64,000 bases of DNA from Desulfoplanes formicivorans (GCF_001748225.1 NZ_BDFE01000015.1:62001-126000); one strand, 5' to 3'; shown: positions 53,191-63,615, counted from the stretch's first letter. Made by a program: numbers and translations. The notes: generated by a model from the letters alone, not told the origin.

Positions 53191-53191
53191 C

Positions 53192-53943
<752 letters not shown>

Positions 53944-53947
<4 letters not shown>

Positions 53948-54504
53948 GCATATACAACGATGTGGTGATCGCGGGATTCGGAGGCCAGGGTGTCATGCTC
54001 ATCGGCAACCTTCTGGCCTATTCGGCCATGGAGGCAGGCCTCAACGTCACCTACATGCCGGTTTACGGCCCGGAAATGCGTGGTGGCACCGCCAATTGCG
54101 CCGTGGTCATATCCGACGACGATATCGGCTCCCCCATCATTCACAGCCCCCTCAGCCTGATCATCATGAACCGCCCCTCCCTGGACAAATTCCAGCCACG
54201 CATGCAGGACAACGGCATCATGATCCTCAATACCTCCCTGGTGGATGCGGACCTGGCCGATACCGGCAGGGTCAGGGCCTTTGGCGTTCCCTGCAACGAT
54301 ATTGCCGACCAGCTGGGCAACACCCGCATGGCCAATATGGTTGCAGCCGGTGCCTATGCCAAGGCAACCGGTGTTCTGGAAGTGGAACAGATTCAGGACT
54401 GCCTGGAAAAGGTCATCTCGCCCCATTACGCCCATCTCATTCCCAAAAACAGCCAAGCCATTGCTGCCGGAGCAGCCCATGTGGCCGACCACGGCACATT
54501 ATAA
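53944..54504 (+). CDS. korC: 2-oxoacid:ferredoxin oxidoreductase, gamma subunit
   Basis: A 186-residue subunit starting with VVIAGFGGQGVMLIGNLLAYSAM, the gamma-domain signature, followed by YGPEMRGGTANCAVVIS. It overlaps korB by 4 bases (ATGA). Last gene of the operon, with a terminator right after. Confidence 0.9.
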
Positions 54505-54507
54505 AAC

Positions 54508-54541
54508 CAAAGCGCCGGTTCCACCCGGAACCGGCGCTTTG
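54508..54541 (+). terminator. Terminator of the korDABC-type operon
   Basis: A perfect 15-bp GC-rich stem (CAAAGCGCCGGTTCC arms, 54508-54522 and 54527-54541) with a 4-nt loop, 4 bases after the korC stop. No T tract beyond CTTTG. Confidence 0.75.
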
Positions 54542-54576
54542 TAACATCTTGTTCAAGGCAGCAAGGACCGTCACGC

Positions 54577-55377
54577 ATGGAAATCTACGGCATCCTGGGA
54601 CATCCGGTCAGCCACAGCCTGAGCCCGACCATCCACAATGACGGGTTTGCATCCAAGGGGCTGGGCAAGACCTATCATGCCTTTGACGTCCCTGTGCACG
54701 GGCTGGAAACCTTCATGAGCTGCGTCCGGTCCCTGCCCGTCCACGGTCTCAGTGTAACCATCCCCCATAAAGAGGCCATCCTCCCCTTTATGGACTCCCT
54801 GACCCCTGCGGCCCGGGACATTGGTGCGGTCAATACCGTAATCAGAACCAGAGACAACCACCTTGTGGGCGACAACACGGATGTCACCGGATTTCTGGCC
54901 CCCCTTGCAGGCCAGGGCATCAAGCCTGAAACGGCCTTGGTCCTTGGTGCAGGCGGAGCAGCCAGGGCGGTTATCTATGGACTGGGCCAACTGGGCACCA
55001 CGGTTTTTGTCTCCTGCCGCACCATGGCAACAGGAGTCAAACTGGCTCGGGCGATGAACGCAACCTTTGTGCCCTGGGACGATCGCTCGTCCATCCGGGC
55101 CCAACTGCTGGTCAACACCACTCCTCTGGGCATGCACGGCCCCTTGCAGGCAGCCTCCCCCTGGCCCTTTTCCCTGGTCGGCTACCGGATCTGTTACGAC
55201 CTGGTCTATACCCCCCGCATGACCCCCTTTTTGCAGCAGGCCCGAAGTGAAAACCTGCGCATCATCTCCGGTCTGGACATGTTCATCCATCAGGCCGCTG
55301 CCCAATTCCATCTCTGGACAGGGCAGCCCTTATCCATCCCCAGGGCCGCTGTTCTTGCGGCCTCCCGGCTCTTCTGA
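54577..55377 (+). CDS. aroE: Shikimate dehydrogenase
   Basis: Reduces 3-dehydroshikimate with NADPH. The 266-residue protein has GHPVSHSLSPTIHN, LSVTIPHKEAI with the catalytic Lys, GAVNTVI, GDNTDVTGF, the dinucleotide loop VLGAGGAARAVIYGL and LDMFIHQAAAQF. Normal length. It ends 13 bases from the convergent REC-HD-GYP gene. Confidence 0.94.
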   Translation: MEIYGILGHPVSHSLSPTIHNDGFASKGLGKTYHAFDVPVHGLETFMSCVRSLPVHGLSVTIPHKEAILPFMDSLTPAARDIGAVNTVIRTRDNHLVGDNTDVTGFLAPLAGQGIKPETALVLGAGGAARAVIYGLGQLGTTVFVSCRTMATGVKLARAMNATFVPWDDRSSIRAQLLVNTTPLGMHGPLQAASPWPFSLVGYRICYDLVYTPRMTPFLQQARSENLRIISGLDMFIHQAAAQFHLWTGQPLSIPRAAVLAASRLF

Positions 55378-55390
55378 ACTTCCCGCAGCA

Positions 55391-56518
55391 TCAATGAACC
55401 GTGCGCTGAGCCGGGGAATGATGCTGGCGATAAATCCTTGCGACCTTTTCCGGCTTCATGACAAAGGCATCAAACACCTTGGGATCAAAGTGTTTGCCCC
55501 GCACCATGTTCATGATGGACAGGGCCTCTTCCATGGGCAGGGTCTTTTTGTACGGCCTGGCCGTTGTCAGGGCATCAAAGACATCGGCCACCGCGCAGAT
55601 CCGGCCGAACAGGGGAATGTGACGTCCTGAAATGCCCCGAGGGTAGCCACTGCCATCCCATTTTTCATGATGCGTCATGGCGATGAGACTTCCGGTCTGG
55701 ATCAGGGTCGAGGAGGCTGAATCCAGAATATTTGCTCCGATCAGGGAATGCTCCTTCATGGCATTCCACTCCCCGGGCGTCAGCTTGCCCGGCTTGAGCA
55801 AGATGGAATCGGCAATGCCGATCTTGCCGATATCGTGCATGGGGCTGGCCTCAAGGATCAAAGTGACGTCTTCATCCGAAAGACCGAGATTTTCGGCAAT
55901 GAGCGCGGCATACTTGCTCATGCGCATGATGTGACCAGCCACGTTGGCGTCGCGGTACTCCGCGGCAACAGCCAGACACCGGATGGTTTCGCGATGGGCC
56001 TGGCACATGCTTCGTCGAGCAAGGGTCAGATTCTCCACGGTGTAGGTCAGGGCCCGGGTCTTGATCCTGACCATGTCCTCCAGATGGGCCTGATACTGTT
56101 TGACCCCATCCTGGGCCTGCTTCATCCGGAGCATGGAGCGAACCCGGATCCTAAGCTCCATGACATCAATGGGCTTGGCAATGAAGTCGTTTGCTCCCGC
56201 TTCCACGGCCTCCAGTCGACACTGCCTGCTGGTCAGACTGGTGACCATGACAAGGGGAATATCCCCCACATCCGAACGCTTGCGGATCTCCCTTGCCAAA
56301 CTGAGCCCGTCCATGCCCGGCATGACCACGTCCAGGAGAACGAGGTCACAGGAATCATCCAACAAGGCCAATGCCTGCAAGGCACCGTCGGCACACACGA
56401 CCTCATGCCCAAAAGACGTCAGCAGCTCCTTCATGAGCTGCCGGTTCATGGGCTCGTCATCAACAACGAGGATACGCCCCGTCAATGCTTCCGGATCGAA
56501 CGATTGGTTCGCGGACAT
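55391..56518 (-). CDS. Response regulator with HD-GYP output (RpfG-like)
   Basis: A 375-residue protein: receiver domain (residues 15-135) with Asp63 in LVLLDVVMPGMDG and AKPID, a short coiled linker, and an HD-GYP domain with SPMHDIGKIGI and HHEKWDGSGYPRG. It is expected to hydrolyse cyclic-di-GMP in response to phosphorylation by an unlinked kinase. AGGAGA lies before the ATG at 56518; a longer frame to 56644 is Cys-rich and not conserved in type. Confidence 0.93.
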   Translation of the reverse strand: MSANQSFDPEALTGRILVVDDEPMNRQLMKELLTSFGHEVVCADGALQALALLDDSCDLVLLDVVMPGMDGLSLAREIRKRSDVGDIPLVMVTSLTSRQCRLEAVEAGANDFIAKPIDVMELRIRVRSMLRMKQAQDGVKQYQAHLEDMVRIKTRALTYTVENLTLARRSMCQAHRETIRCLAVAAEYRDANVAGHIMRMSKYAALIAENLGLSDEDVTLILEASPMHDIGKIGIADSILLKPGKLTPGEWNAMKEHSLIGANILDSASSTLIQTGSLIAMTHHEKWDGSGYPRGISGRHIPLFGRICAVADVFDALTTARPYKKTLPMEEALSIMNMVRGKHFDPKVFDAFVMKPEKVARIYRQHHSPAQRTVH

Positions 56519-56877
56519 GCTTTCTCCTGTTTGTCGACCAGCGGGGCACATCACAAGGGCCACGACGGGTCCGACCTGCAACCTGTGCCCAACAGGTTCG
56601 TACCAGCTGCAGCCGCATGCATGCCTGGCCGCCAGCTGGAACAATCACGGCAGACAACAGTCGATTTATTGACAGCTTCAGGCCTCACAACCCCAAACCG
56701 TTTGCCAAACCACCTTGGCGGGCACATGATAACACGCCAACAAGGGTTTTACGCAACCTGTAAACAATGCCATCAACCAGACAGGCATCAATCCTTCCGG
56801 TTGCAACCAGGAGAATGGACCTGGACATTGCTCCCCTGATCATCCACAGACAACCGGTGCAGATCCCTTGCCTGATC
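56519..56877. other. Intergenic region between mutM and the REC-HD-GYP gene
   Basis: About 360 bases on which I see no convincing gene. A small hairpin (AACCTGT/ACAGGTT) and a 37-codon ORF with a CxxCH motif (56726-56839, no ribosome site) are the only features. Confidence 0.3.
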
Positions 56878-57723
56878 TTAGTCGTGTCGGGAAGTTATCT
56901 TGAAACAGGCCTGGCAGTGGGGACAAAAAGTTGATGTTCGTCCCGCCACCCTGATCACCTCAAGGGGAGCGTGGCAACGGTTGCAGGCCAGGCCGCCTCG
57001 CCCGTACACGGACAGGTTCACCTGGAACAAGCCCCTGTCCCCATGAGCATTGCGATAATCACGAATGGAACTTCCTCCGGCCTTGATGGCCTCAGCCAGT
57101 ACCTCCTTGAGCCCGTCAAGAAGGGCGTCGGCCCGGGAAACTGACAGGGCGCAGGCCTGGGAACAGGGATGGATCCCGGCCCGAAACAGGGATTCATCCG
57201 CGTAGATGTTCCCGATCCCGGCGATACGCTTTTGATCCAGCAGCACCGCCTTGATCCGGGCCCTGGTGGATGCAAGGATCTTTCTGAACACGGGAGGGGT
57301 CAACGTGAGGGGTTCGGGACCCAGATCCCTGTAAAAGGGCCAGGCCGCGAGTTCGTCGGCAGTAAACAATCCCGCATACCCGAATTTGCGCTGATCATTG
57401 AAAACCACCCGTTCCCCTCCCTGCAGATGGATAACCAGATGATCATGCATGCATACCCGGTATGACAGAGGGACAACCCATACCCTCCCGGTCATTTTGA
57501 GATGAAACACCAGAAAAAGCCCGCCACTGAGGGTGCAGACAAGCAGCTTTCCCCTGCGGCCAACCTCCTGAATGGTTCTCGTGGCCAGCCTTTGTTCCCA
57601 GGAGGATCCGTCACCACCAAGAACGATTTCTGGATAACGGATTTCCACTCCGACAATGGTCCTGCCCCTGAGCAGGGTCCCAAGCCCCCGGGCAATGGTT
57701 TCCACTTCCGGCAATTCCGGCAT
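56878..57723 (-). CDS. mutM: Formamidopyrimidine-DNA glycosylase
   Basis: Removes oxidised purines from DNA. The 281-residue protein must start MPELPEVET because Pro2 is the catalytic residue after Met removal; the ATG at 57723 follows GGAGGAG, while the longer frame (MPVTEEN) is wrong. Further motifs are GRRGKLLV with the catalytic Lys, IGNIYADESLFRAGIHP, and a zinc finger CNRCHAPLEVIRVAGRTSTFCPHC. Single gene. Confidence 0.95.
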   Translation of the reverse strand: MPELPEVETIARGLGTLLRGRTIVGVEIRYPEIVLGGDGSSWEQRLATRTIQEVGRRGKLLVCTLSGGLFLVFHLKMTGRVWVVPLSYRVCMHDHLVIHLQGGERVVFNDQRKFGYAGLFTADELAAWPFYRDLGPEPLTLTPPVFRKILASTRARIKAVLLDQKRIAGIGNIYADESLFRAGIHPCSQACALSVSRADALLDGLKEVLAEAIKAGGSSIRDYRNAHGDRGLFQVNLSVYGRGGLACNRCHAPLEVIRVAGRTSTFCPHCQACFKITSRHD

Positions 57724-57784
57724 GTTCTCCTCCGTCACAGGCATGAAGGGTACTACAAGGTACAGACGTTGTTAAGGAATCCAT

Positions 57785-57813
57785 AAAAAAAGGCGGACCT
57801 GCAGGTCCGCCTT
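57785..57813 (-). terminator. Terminator of the lytic transglycosylase gene
   Basis: A 24-bp perfect palindrome (57790-57813, AAGGCGGACC arms) followed on the - strand by a run of T. It begins 23 bases after the transglycosylase stop. Confidence 0.88.
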
Positions 57814-57836
57814 GGCAACACATCTTTGGCAATCAG

Positions 57837-59519
57837 CTATTGATCAACATAGACCTTGATCCGGTCTCCGGGACGAAGAATGGATCGTTTGTTCAGGTTG
57901 TTCCAGGCATAGAGCTGCCGGGTTGTCACGCCGAACCTGCGGGCAATGGCCCAGAGATTGTCCCCCTTGCGAACGTGGTAGCGCACCAGCCGCTTGAACT
58001 CCTTGTCCGCGTTCTGTCGAGCCAGCCTGGTTGAGGAACTCGAGGCATCGGGAATGTACAATTTTTGCCCGATGCGCAGGTGCCGTCCCGACCGAAGGCC
58101 GTTGGCCCGCAACAGGGTCGTGGAAGACGTACCGAACCGTTTAGCAATCTCCCAAAGGGTATCTCCCTTTTTGACCGTGTAATTGGCCCGTTTTTTGGCA
58201 AACTCCCGGGTATTGGACAGGGCCGAAGCCGTAACAATCCGGTCCCCCTTGCCGGGGATCATGATCTGCTGCCCGGGCCGAAGCAGGTTGTTGCGATGTC
58301 CGTTGACCTTTTTGAGCACACTAATGGGAACGCCCGAACGACGGGAGATCCGCCACCAGGAGTCGCCCTTGCGCACGCGATAATGTTTGTATCCGGCATA
58401 GGGCCGGGCATCGGGCGAGCTCAGATACTCCTGGGCCAGGGCTGTTTTTTCCAGGGGCAGGTAGACCGCACAGGTCTTGCCGGGAGGAGAAACCTGCCTG
58501 CGAAAGGCCGGATTGAGCTTGCGAAATTCCTTCCAGGAAAGGCCGGTATACGAGGCAAGGGCCAGAAGGTCCGTGCCGCCCTTGACCAGCAACTGCTCGT
58601 GTTCCAGGCGGGCATCCCAGTTGATGGGCTCGAATCCCAGTTCCTCAAGATTGCGAACGATCTTGAGAATGGCGATGAACTTGGGAACATAATGACGGGT
58701 TTCGCGCTTGAGATATCTGCGGGTCTTGGCCAGATCGAAAAAATTGTCGCAACCGGTCTTGCGCAAGGCCCGGCCAATGGTCCCTTCCCCGGCGTTGTAC
58801 GCGGCAAGGGCCAGGTACCAGTCGTTAAAGTCGTTGTGCAGTTTTTTGAGATACCCGATGGCTGCCTGGGTGGCCAGAAAGGGATTGCGCCGTTCGTCCA
58901 GCCACCAATCCACCTGCAAGCCATACCGGCGCCCTGTCGCGGGCATGAACTGCCACATGCCGGCAGCCCCGGCCCAGGAATAGGCCCAGGGGTTGAAACC
59001 GCTCTCGGCAAAAGGAAGAAAAATAAGATCCTGGGGAAGGCCGTGCTTCTTGAATTCGTCCCGCAGATACGGCAAATAGGGCTCCGCCCGCTTGAGCCAG
59101 CGGGCAAAGGTTTTCCTGTGCTTGCGGGTATAGTAGCGGAAATAGAGCTGGACATCCTCGGTATCCCGCAGGTCAAGGTCAAAATGAATGTCCGGCTCGG
59201 TGTCCAGAGCTGTTTCTTCCTGGGGGGTCAGCGGGGTAGACGCATCCACAGAAGGAGGCTCTTTCCCTTCTTGAATCTCCTCAACCAAGGCCGTCTCGTC
59301 CTCGTCAGGCAACGCTGCGGCATCGGCTTGCGCTGACTCGTCAAGCATGACAGAGGATGCATCCTGGGATACGTCGGAAGGACAGGACGTCGCATTGCCG
59401 GCATCAGCCCCGGGCTGAACCACGGACGGGGCATCCAGACGGGACACGGCCTGCTGCCTGGGCACGCAGGACGTGCAAACCACCAACAAGACGACAAGAA
59501 CACAAATACGATTACGCAC
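57837..59519 (-). CDS. mltD: MltD-like lytic transglycosylase with three LysM domains
   Basis: Cleaves peptidoglycan with anhydromuramic acid formation in the periplasm. The 560-residue protein has an export segment (VRNRICVLVVLLVVCTSC, possible lipoprotein Cys), an acidic linker of about 110 residues, an SLT domain (LPFAESGFNPWAYSWAGAAGMWQF with catalytic Glu; ALAAYNAGEG) and three LysM repeats (YRVRKGDSWWRISRRSG; YTVKKGDTLWEIAKRFG; YHVRKGDNLWAIARRFG). The GTG at 59519 follows GAGG by five bases and places the signal at the N terminus; the longer frame would bury it. Confidence 0.92.
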   Translation of the reverse strand: MRNRICVLVVLLVVCTSCVPRQQAVSRLDAPSVVQPGADAGNATSCPSDVSQDASSVMLDESAQADAAALPDEDETALVEEIQEGKEPPSVDASTPLTPQEETALDTEPDIHFDLDLRDTEDVQLYFRYYTRKHRKTFARWLKRAEPYLPYLRDEFKKHGLPQDLIFLPFAESGFNPWAYSWAGAAGMWQFMPATGRRYGLQVDWWLDERRNPFLATQAAIGYLKKLHNDFNDWYLALAAYNAGEGTIGRALRKTGCDNFFDLAKTRRYLKRETRHYVPKFIAILKIVRNLEELGFEPINWDARLEHEQLLVKGGTDLLALASYTGLSWKEFRKLNPAFRRQVSPPGKTCAVYLPLEKTALAQEYLSSPDARPYAGYKHYRVRKGDSWWRISRRSGVPISVLKKVNGHRNNLLRPGQQIMIPGKGDRIVTASALSNTREFAKKRANYTVKKGDTLWEIAKRFGTSSTTLLRANGLRSGRHLRIGQKLYIPDASSSSTRLARQNADKEFKRLVRYHVRKGDNLWAIARRFGVTTRQLYAWNNLNKRSILRPGDRIKVYVDQ

Positions 59520-59749
59520 ACATACCTCGGGAAAAAGGATCTGACCGGCGCGAACATGCCAGGCCGCAACACTGTTCTCCCTCCAAGGGAAACCAGGATT
59601 GTCCACCGCTAGCGTAAAGCCAGGCTAATTGCAACAGGCGTAGCACACGCCTTTTTGCCGATCAGATCCATGCCCGGGCCACGTTCATCCATCTTTTTGC
59701 AAGGGCGGCCGACCCGGCATCCATGCCCTGCCACACAACAAGGAATCTC

Positions 59750-60505
59750 ATGAGCCAGGACGACGTACACCATCTGATCATAGGCAGAAAACCCGTACAG
59801 GAACTCTTGCACACCGCACCGGAAAAGATAGAGACCATCTATTTGCAAAATCGCCCCGGACGCGACCTGCATGCGATCATCGATCTCTGCCGAACCCTTC
59901 ACATCAAGTTCAAGCGATTGCCCGCCGACAAGCTGCACCACATCTTTCCGGGCAATCATCAGGGAGTCATTGCCCGCATCATGTCCAAGGGATTTTGCAC
60001 GTTGGACGAGGTGATCACCTCGTCCCTGGCCAGCCCCTTTCCCCTTGTCCTGGCCCTGGACCAGGTCCAGGATCCGGGCAATCTCGGAACCCTGTGCAGA
60101 ACCCTGTTCGCCTTGGGAGGAGGAGGCATCATTGTGCCCAAAAACAGATCAGCCTTTCCGGGACCGGCTGCCTCCAGGGCCTCGGCCGGGGCCCTGGAAA
60201 AGATTCCCATGGCCCAGGTGACCAACCTGTCAAGGGCCCTTGAGACATGCGCCCGAGCGGGCGTGCCCATTTACGGAGCCGGGCTGGGCAAGGACGCGGC
60301 CAGCCTGTTTGCGGCCCGACTTGTCCTGCCAGCGGTGCTGGTCCTTGGCAACGAGGAAAAGGGCATCCGACCGGGTGTTCTCAAGCGCTGCGACCACCTG
60401 CTGACCATTCCCATGGCCGGCACCTTTGATTCCCTCAACGTGGCCCAGGCAGGGGCCATGATCATGGGGCAGTTTTTGCGGACCAGACACGCTCAAAAAG
60501 GATAA
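59750..60505 (+). CDS. rlmB: 23S rRNA (guanosine-2'-O-)-methyltransferase, TrmH/SpoU family
   Basis: A 251-residue SPOUT methyltransferase: an N-terminal substrate domain (LIIGRKPVQELLH; HHIFPGNHQGVIARI) and a knotted catalytic domain with LALDQVQDPGNLGTLCRT, VLVLGNEEKGIRPGV and IPMAGTFDSLNVAQAGAMIM. Matches RlmB in layout and length. AAGGA precedes the ATG at 59750. It ends 11 bases from convergent fliQ. Confidence 0.92.
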   Translation: MSQDDVHHLIIGRKPVQELLHTAPEKIETIYLQNRPGRDLHAIIDLCRTLHIKFKRLPADKLHHIFPGNHQGVIARIMSKGFCTLDEVITSSLASPFPLVLALDQVQDPGNLGTLCRTLFALGGGGIIVPKNRSAFPGPAASRASAGALEKIPMAQVTNLSRALETCARAGVPIYGAGLGKDAASLFAARLVLPAVLVLGNEEKGIRPGVLKRCDHLLTIPMAGTFDSLNVAQAGAMIMGQFLRTRHAQKG

Positions 60506-60516
60506 GCAGGCAGGCT

Positions 60517-60786
60517 CTATTTGATATATTGAGGAAAATTGAGAAAAAGATCACGGGTATAGGTAATCATCTTGTCCATGATCCAGGGGAAGGCCACCAG
60601 CAGGGCGATGAATACGGCCAGAATCTTGGGTACAAAGGTGAGGGTCATCTCCTGGATCTGTGTGGCGGCCTGGATAATGCTGATGAGCACACCCACGATG
60701 AGACCAACCCCCAGCATGGGCATGGAAATGGCCAGGGTTATCTCAATGGCCTGTCTGGCAAAACCGATCACAAACTCCGGAGTCAT
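60517..60786 (-). CDS. fliQ: Flagellar export apparatus protein FliQ
   Basis: An 89-residue membrane protein of the type III export gate with two hydrophobic helices (TLAISMPMLGVGLIVGVLISIIQ and the C-terminal one) and the family stretch QAATQIQEMTLTFVPKI. Start at 60786 follows AAGGGGT. Last visible gene of the fliLMNOPQ block. Confidence 0.95.
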   Translation of the reverse strand: MTPEFVIGFARQAIEITLAISMPMLGVGLIVGVLISIIQAATQIQEMTLTFVPKILAVFIALLVAFPWIMDKMITYTRDLFLNFPQYIK

Positions 60787-60851
60787 ACACACCCCTTGAC
60801 GGTTGAAGGCCGGATCACGGGAGTCCCTTGGGCATCCCGCCCGACCATGGT

Positions 60852-61625
60852 TCACATGAAGCTGTTGACCAGGGACCCCACGAGCAGATTCCACCCGTCA
60901 ACCATGACAAAGAGCAGAATCTTGAACGGCAGGGAAACCATGACTGGTGGCAGCATCATCATGCCCATGGACAAAAGGACACTGGCCACGACCATGTCCA
61001 GGATGAGAAAGGGTACATAGAGCAGAAAGCCGATCTGAAAGCCCGTCTTGAGTTCACTGATGACATAGGCGGGAATGAGAATCTTGGTCTGCACGTCCTC
61101 CTTGGTCCGGGGACGCTCCAGTCCGGAGATGGAATAGAAGATGGAAAGATCCTTTTCCCGGGTATGCTTGAACAAAAAGGCGCGCAAGGGCTTTTCGGCC
61201 CGGGAAAGGGCCTCCTTGTAGCCGATCTCCTCTTCCAGATAGGGCTGCAGGGCGTTCTGGTTGATCTGAGACCCCACAGGGGTCATGATGGCCACGGTGA
61301 TGAAAATGGCCAGTCCGGCCAGCACCTGGTTGGGGGGCATCTGCTGGGTGCCCATGGCCTGCCGCAGAAAGTGAAAGACAATGATGATCCGCGTGAAGGA
61401 GGTCATGGTCAACACGATTCCCGGCGCCATGGCCAGGACCGTGAAAAGGGCCAGGATCTCCAGAAGGACCGAAACCTTTTCCGGCGAGGTCTGGTCTCCT
61501 GAAAGGGTCAGGGAAAGGGTCGGCATGGACGGATCAGCCGCCCACGCCACAGCAGGAAGCAGGAAGAGCAGACAACTAGCCAGGACGAGAAGTTTTGTTC
61601 CCTCGGGTTGTCGCGTCCAAAACAT
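60852..61625 (-). CDS. fliP: Flagellar export apparatus protein FliP
   Basis: A 257-residue export-gate protein with a cleavable signal (LLVLASCLLFLLPAVAWA), then LSLTLSG, FTRIIIVFHFLRQAMGTQQMPPNQVLAGLA and GFLLYVPFLILDMVVASVLLSMGMMMLPP. The start overlaps fliO by about 50 bases; ATG codons at 61625 and 61646 are both possible and neither has a strong ribosome site, suggesting translational coupling. Confidence 0.94.
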   Translation of the reverse strand: MFWTRQPEGTKLLVLASCLLFLLPAVAWAADPSMPTLSLTLSGDQTSPEKVSVLLEILALFTVLAMAPGIVLTMTSFTRIIIVFHFLRQAMGTQQMPPNQVLAGLAIFITVAIMTPVGSQINQNALQPYLEEEIGYKEALSRAEKPLRAFLFKHTREKDLSIFYSISGLERPRTKEDVQTKILIPAYVISELKTGFQIGFLLYVPFLILDMVVASVLLSMGMMMLPPVMVSLPFKILLFVMVDGWNLLVGSLVNSFM

Positions 61626-61935
61626 CTTCAAAAGAGGTACTCTCATCCGTGGTCATCTCCGTGACAAGGTTGATCTGGGTGTCGGTAACGCCGAGCACGA
61701 GAATTTTATTCAAGAAGCGGACCACGACAAGATGTTTCTTGGGGCCCAGACTGACCTGGCCGAGGATCTTCACACTTTTGCCTCCCCCCATGGACAATCC
61801 GGCCTGAGGACCAAAGCGCTTGAGGAGATACAGGACCACGAACACAAGGGCCAGGATGACGCACAACCAGCCCAGCATGTGCAGAAAATCCCCCATGTAC
61901 GAGGACGATCCGGAAAAGGAGGTCGCGTTAGGCAA
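61576..61935 (-). CDS. fliO: Flagellar protein FliO
   Basis: A 119-residue single-pass membrane protein (LGWLCVILALVFVVLYLLKRFG) with the FliO cytoplasmic domain (KSVKILGQVSLGPKKHLVVVRFLNK; LVLGVTDTQINLV), which helps assemble FliP. It overlaps fliN by 8 bases and fliP by about 50. Confidence 0.9.
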   Translation of the reverse strand: MPNATSFSGSSSYMGDFLHMLGWLCVILALVFVVLYLLKRFGPQAGLSMGGGKSVKILGQVSLGPKKHLVVVRFLNKILVLGVTDTQINLVTEMTTDESTSFEDVLDATTRGNKTSRPG

Positions 61936-62506
61936 GTTGTTTCACCCGTTCAATGGGGCTGATGATGTCGGTGAGACGGACCCCGAATTTTTCATTGATG
62001 ACCACGGCTTCACCCCTGGCCACCAACTTCCCGTTGACCAGGATCTCCAGGGGCTCCCCGGCCAGTTTGTTCAGCTCGATGACCGAACCCTGACCAAGCT
62101 GGAGCAGCTCGTTGATCAGAAGCTGGGTGCTTCCGAGCTGAGCACTGACGTTGAGAGGAATATCCAGGATGAAATCTAGGTCCCGTTTGGTCTTTTCCCC
62201 TTGGTTTACCTTGGCGTCAGCTGTCAAATTTTTGAATTCATAGTCATGTCCCTGTCGGCTCATGCCTTCCCTACCCCGCTCCTGGGTGAGCTTGTCATGT
62301 TCTTCCTGGGCCAGGGCCGCGGCCCACTCATCAGCCAAATCATCCTTCTCAGCCTTGGGTTTATCCGCACTCGGATCCTCTTTGAGAGCTGCCGACCACT
62401 GTGCGGCCAGGGCCTCCTCATCCTGACCACTTTCTGCGTCGCCATCCTTTTCCAATGCCTTTGCCCATTCTTCAGCAAGTTTGTCCTGATTGTCCTTATC
62501 CGCCAT
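61928..62506 (-). CDS. fliN: Flagellar motor switch protein FliN
   Basis: A 192-residue C-ring protein. The C-terminal 85 residues are the SpoA domain (DIPLNVSAQLGSTQLLINELL; LNKLAGEPLEILVNGKLVARGEAVVI). The first 100 residues are very charged, with a repeated pattern of LAEEWAKAL, LAAQWSAAL and LADEWAAAL spaced about 25 residues apart, an unusual extension for FliN. AAGGAG precedes the ATG at 62506. Confidence 0.93.
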   Translation of the reverse strand: MADKDNQDKLAEEWAKALEKDGDAESGQDEEALAAQWSAALKEDPSADKPKAEKDDLADEWAAALAQEEHDKLTQERGREGMSRQGHDYEFKNLTADAKVNQGEKTKRDLDFILDIPLNVSAQLGSTQLLINELLQLGQGSVIELNKLAGEPLEILVNGKLVARGEAVVINEKFGVRLTDIISPIERVKQLA

Positions 62507-62637
62507 ATTTTCTCCTTGGATGAACCATCTCAGCGACTGGTCCACGCCCATACCTTGTCCGGCACGTCATGAGTTCACAGGGATCTACACAGTCTTTCGA
62601 AGACAACCCCACTCCTGTGCAATTCGTCAGGTTGCCC

Positions 62638-63615
62638 CTAAAAATGGGTTTCCTCTTCCTTGAAAATCTGAAAGGCCTTGTTACCTTTGACCACTCCCGG
62701 TCTTCCATAAAACTTGAGCACCCCCTGAATCTCTGCCTTGAGCAAATCATCTTCATCCGCATCCAGAAGGATAATGTCCCCCACATCCAGGTTAAGCAAT
62801 TGACGACCACTGAGTTGGCAGGTCCCCAAGGTGACATCCATGGTCACCGGAGTTTCCATGAGCCGGTCTTTGAACCTTGAAATCCATGCGTGATCGACCT
62901 CAAGTCGTTCCGACTGAAAAGCAGCGTATAATTTGGCCCGAATGGGTTCGATGGTCGCATAGGGCAGGGCAATGAGCATGGACCCAATGGAATTTTCCAA
63001 TTCCACTTCAAAAGAAATAACAACAACCACATCACTGGGGGGGACAATAGTTGCGAATTGAGGATTGATCTCCGATCGTACCAGCTCAATATTCACTTCA
63101 TGCACTGGGCGCCAGGAATCCTCCAGGTTGGTCAGCATAACCTTGACCACAGTGTCAATGATGCGCTGTTCAATAGGGGTGAAATCTCGCCCTTCCACCT
63201 TTGGCTGCGAACCCGCGCCCCCGAAAAAATTTTCCACCAGGGCAAAAACCAGTCTGGTATCCACAATCAAAATGGCGTTTCCCCGCAGGGGCTCAATTTT
63301 GAAAATATTGATGCTGGTGGGCACGGGCAGTGACCGCATAAAGTCCCCGAACTTGGACATGTCAATAGACACGGGATTCACGTCAACCCGCTTGCGTACG
63401 GAATTGGCCAATGCGTTGGAAGCCAAACGCGAAAAGCGATCATTGATGATCTCCAGAACCGGCATGCGCCCACGAATGATGCGATCCTGGTTGGCCAGGT
63501 CAAAGGCGACGATGTCCCCTTCATCCACAGCAATGTCGTCATCAACTTCTATTTCACCGCCTGATAACCCCCGCAACAGGGCATCGACTTCATCCTGGTT
63601 CAGAATCTTGTTCAT
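62638..63615 (-). CDS. fliM: Flagellar motor switch protein FliM
   Basis: A 325-residue C-ring protein starting MNKILNQDEVDALLRGL (family N terminus; the CheY-binding segment follows the start), with GRMPVLEIINDRFSR and a C-terminal SpoA domain ending LKFYGRPGVVKGNKAFQI. Normal length. It lies 131 bases upstream of fliN. Confidence 0.95.
   Translation of the reverse strand: MNKILNQDEVDALLRGLSGGEIEVDDDIAVDEGDIVAFDLANQDRIIRGRMPVLEIINDRFSRLASNALANSVRKRVDVNPVSIDMSKFGDFMRSLPVPTSINIFKIEPLRGNAILIVDTRLVFALVENFFGGAGSQPKVEGRDFTPIEQRIIDTVVKVMLTNLEDSWRPVHEVNIELVRSEINPQFATIVPPSDVVVVISFEVELENSIGSMLIALPYATIEPIRAKLYAAFQSERLEVDHAWISRFKDRLMETPVTMDVTLGTCQLSGRQLLNLDVGDIILLDADEDDLLKAEIQGVLKFYGRPGVVKGNKAFQIFKEEETHF

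Noticed and set aside
56726-56839. 37-codon ORF with CKQCH, a possible tiny cytochrome
   Set aside because: No signal peptide, no ribosome site and no second haem or metal motif; probably chance.
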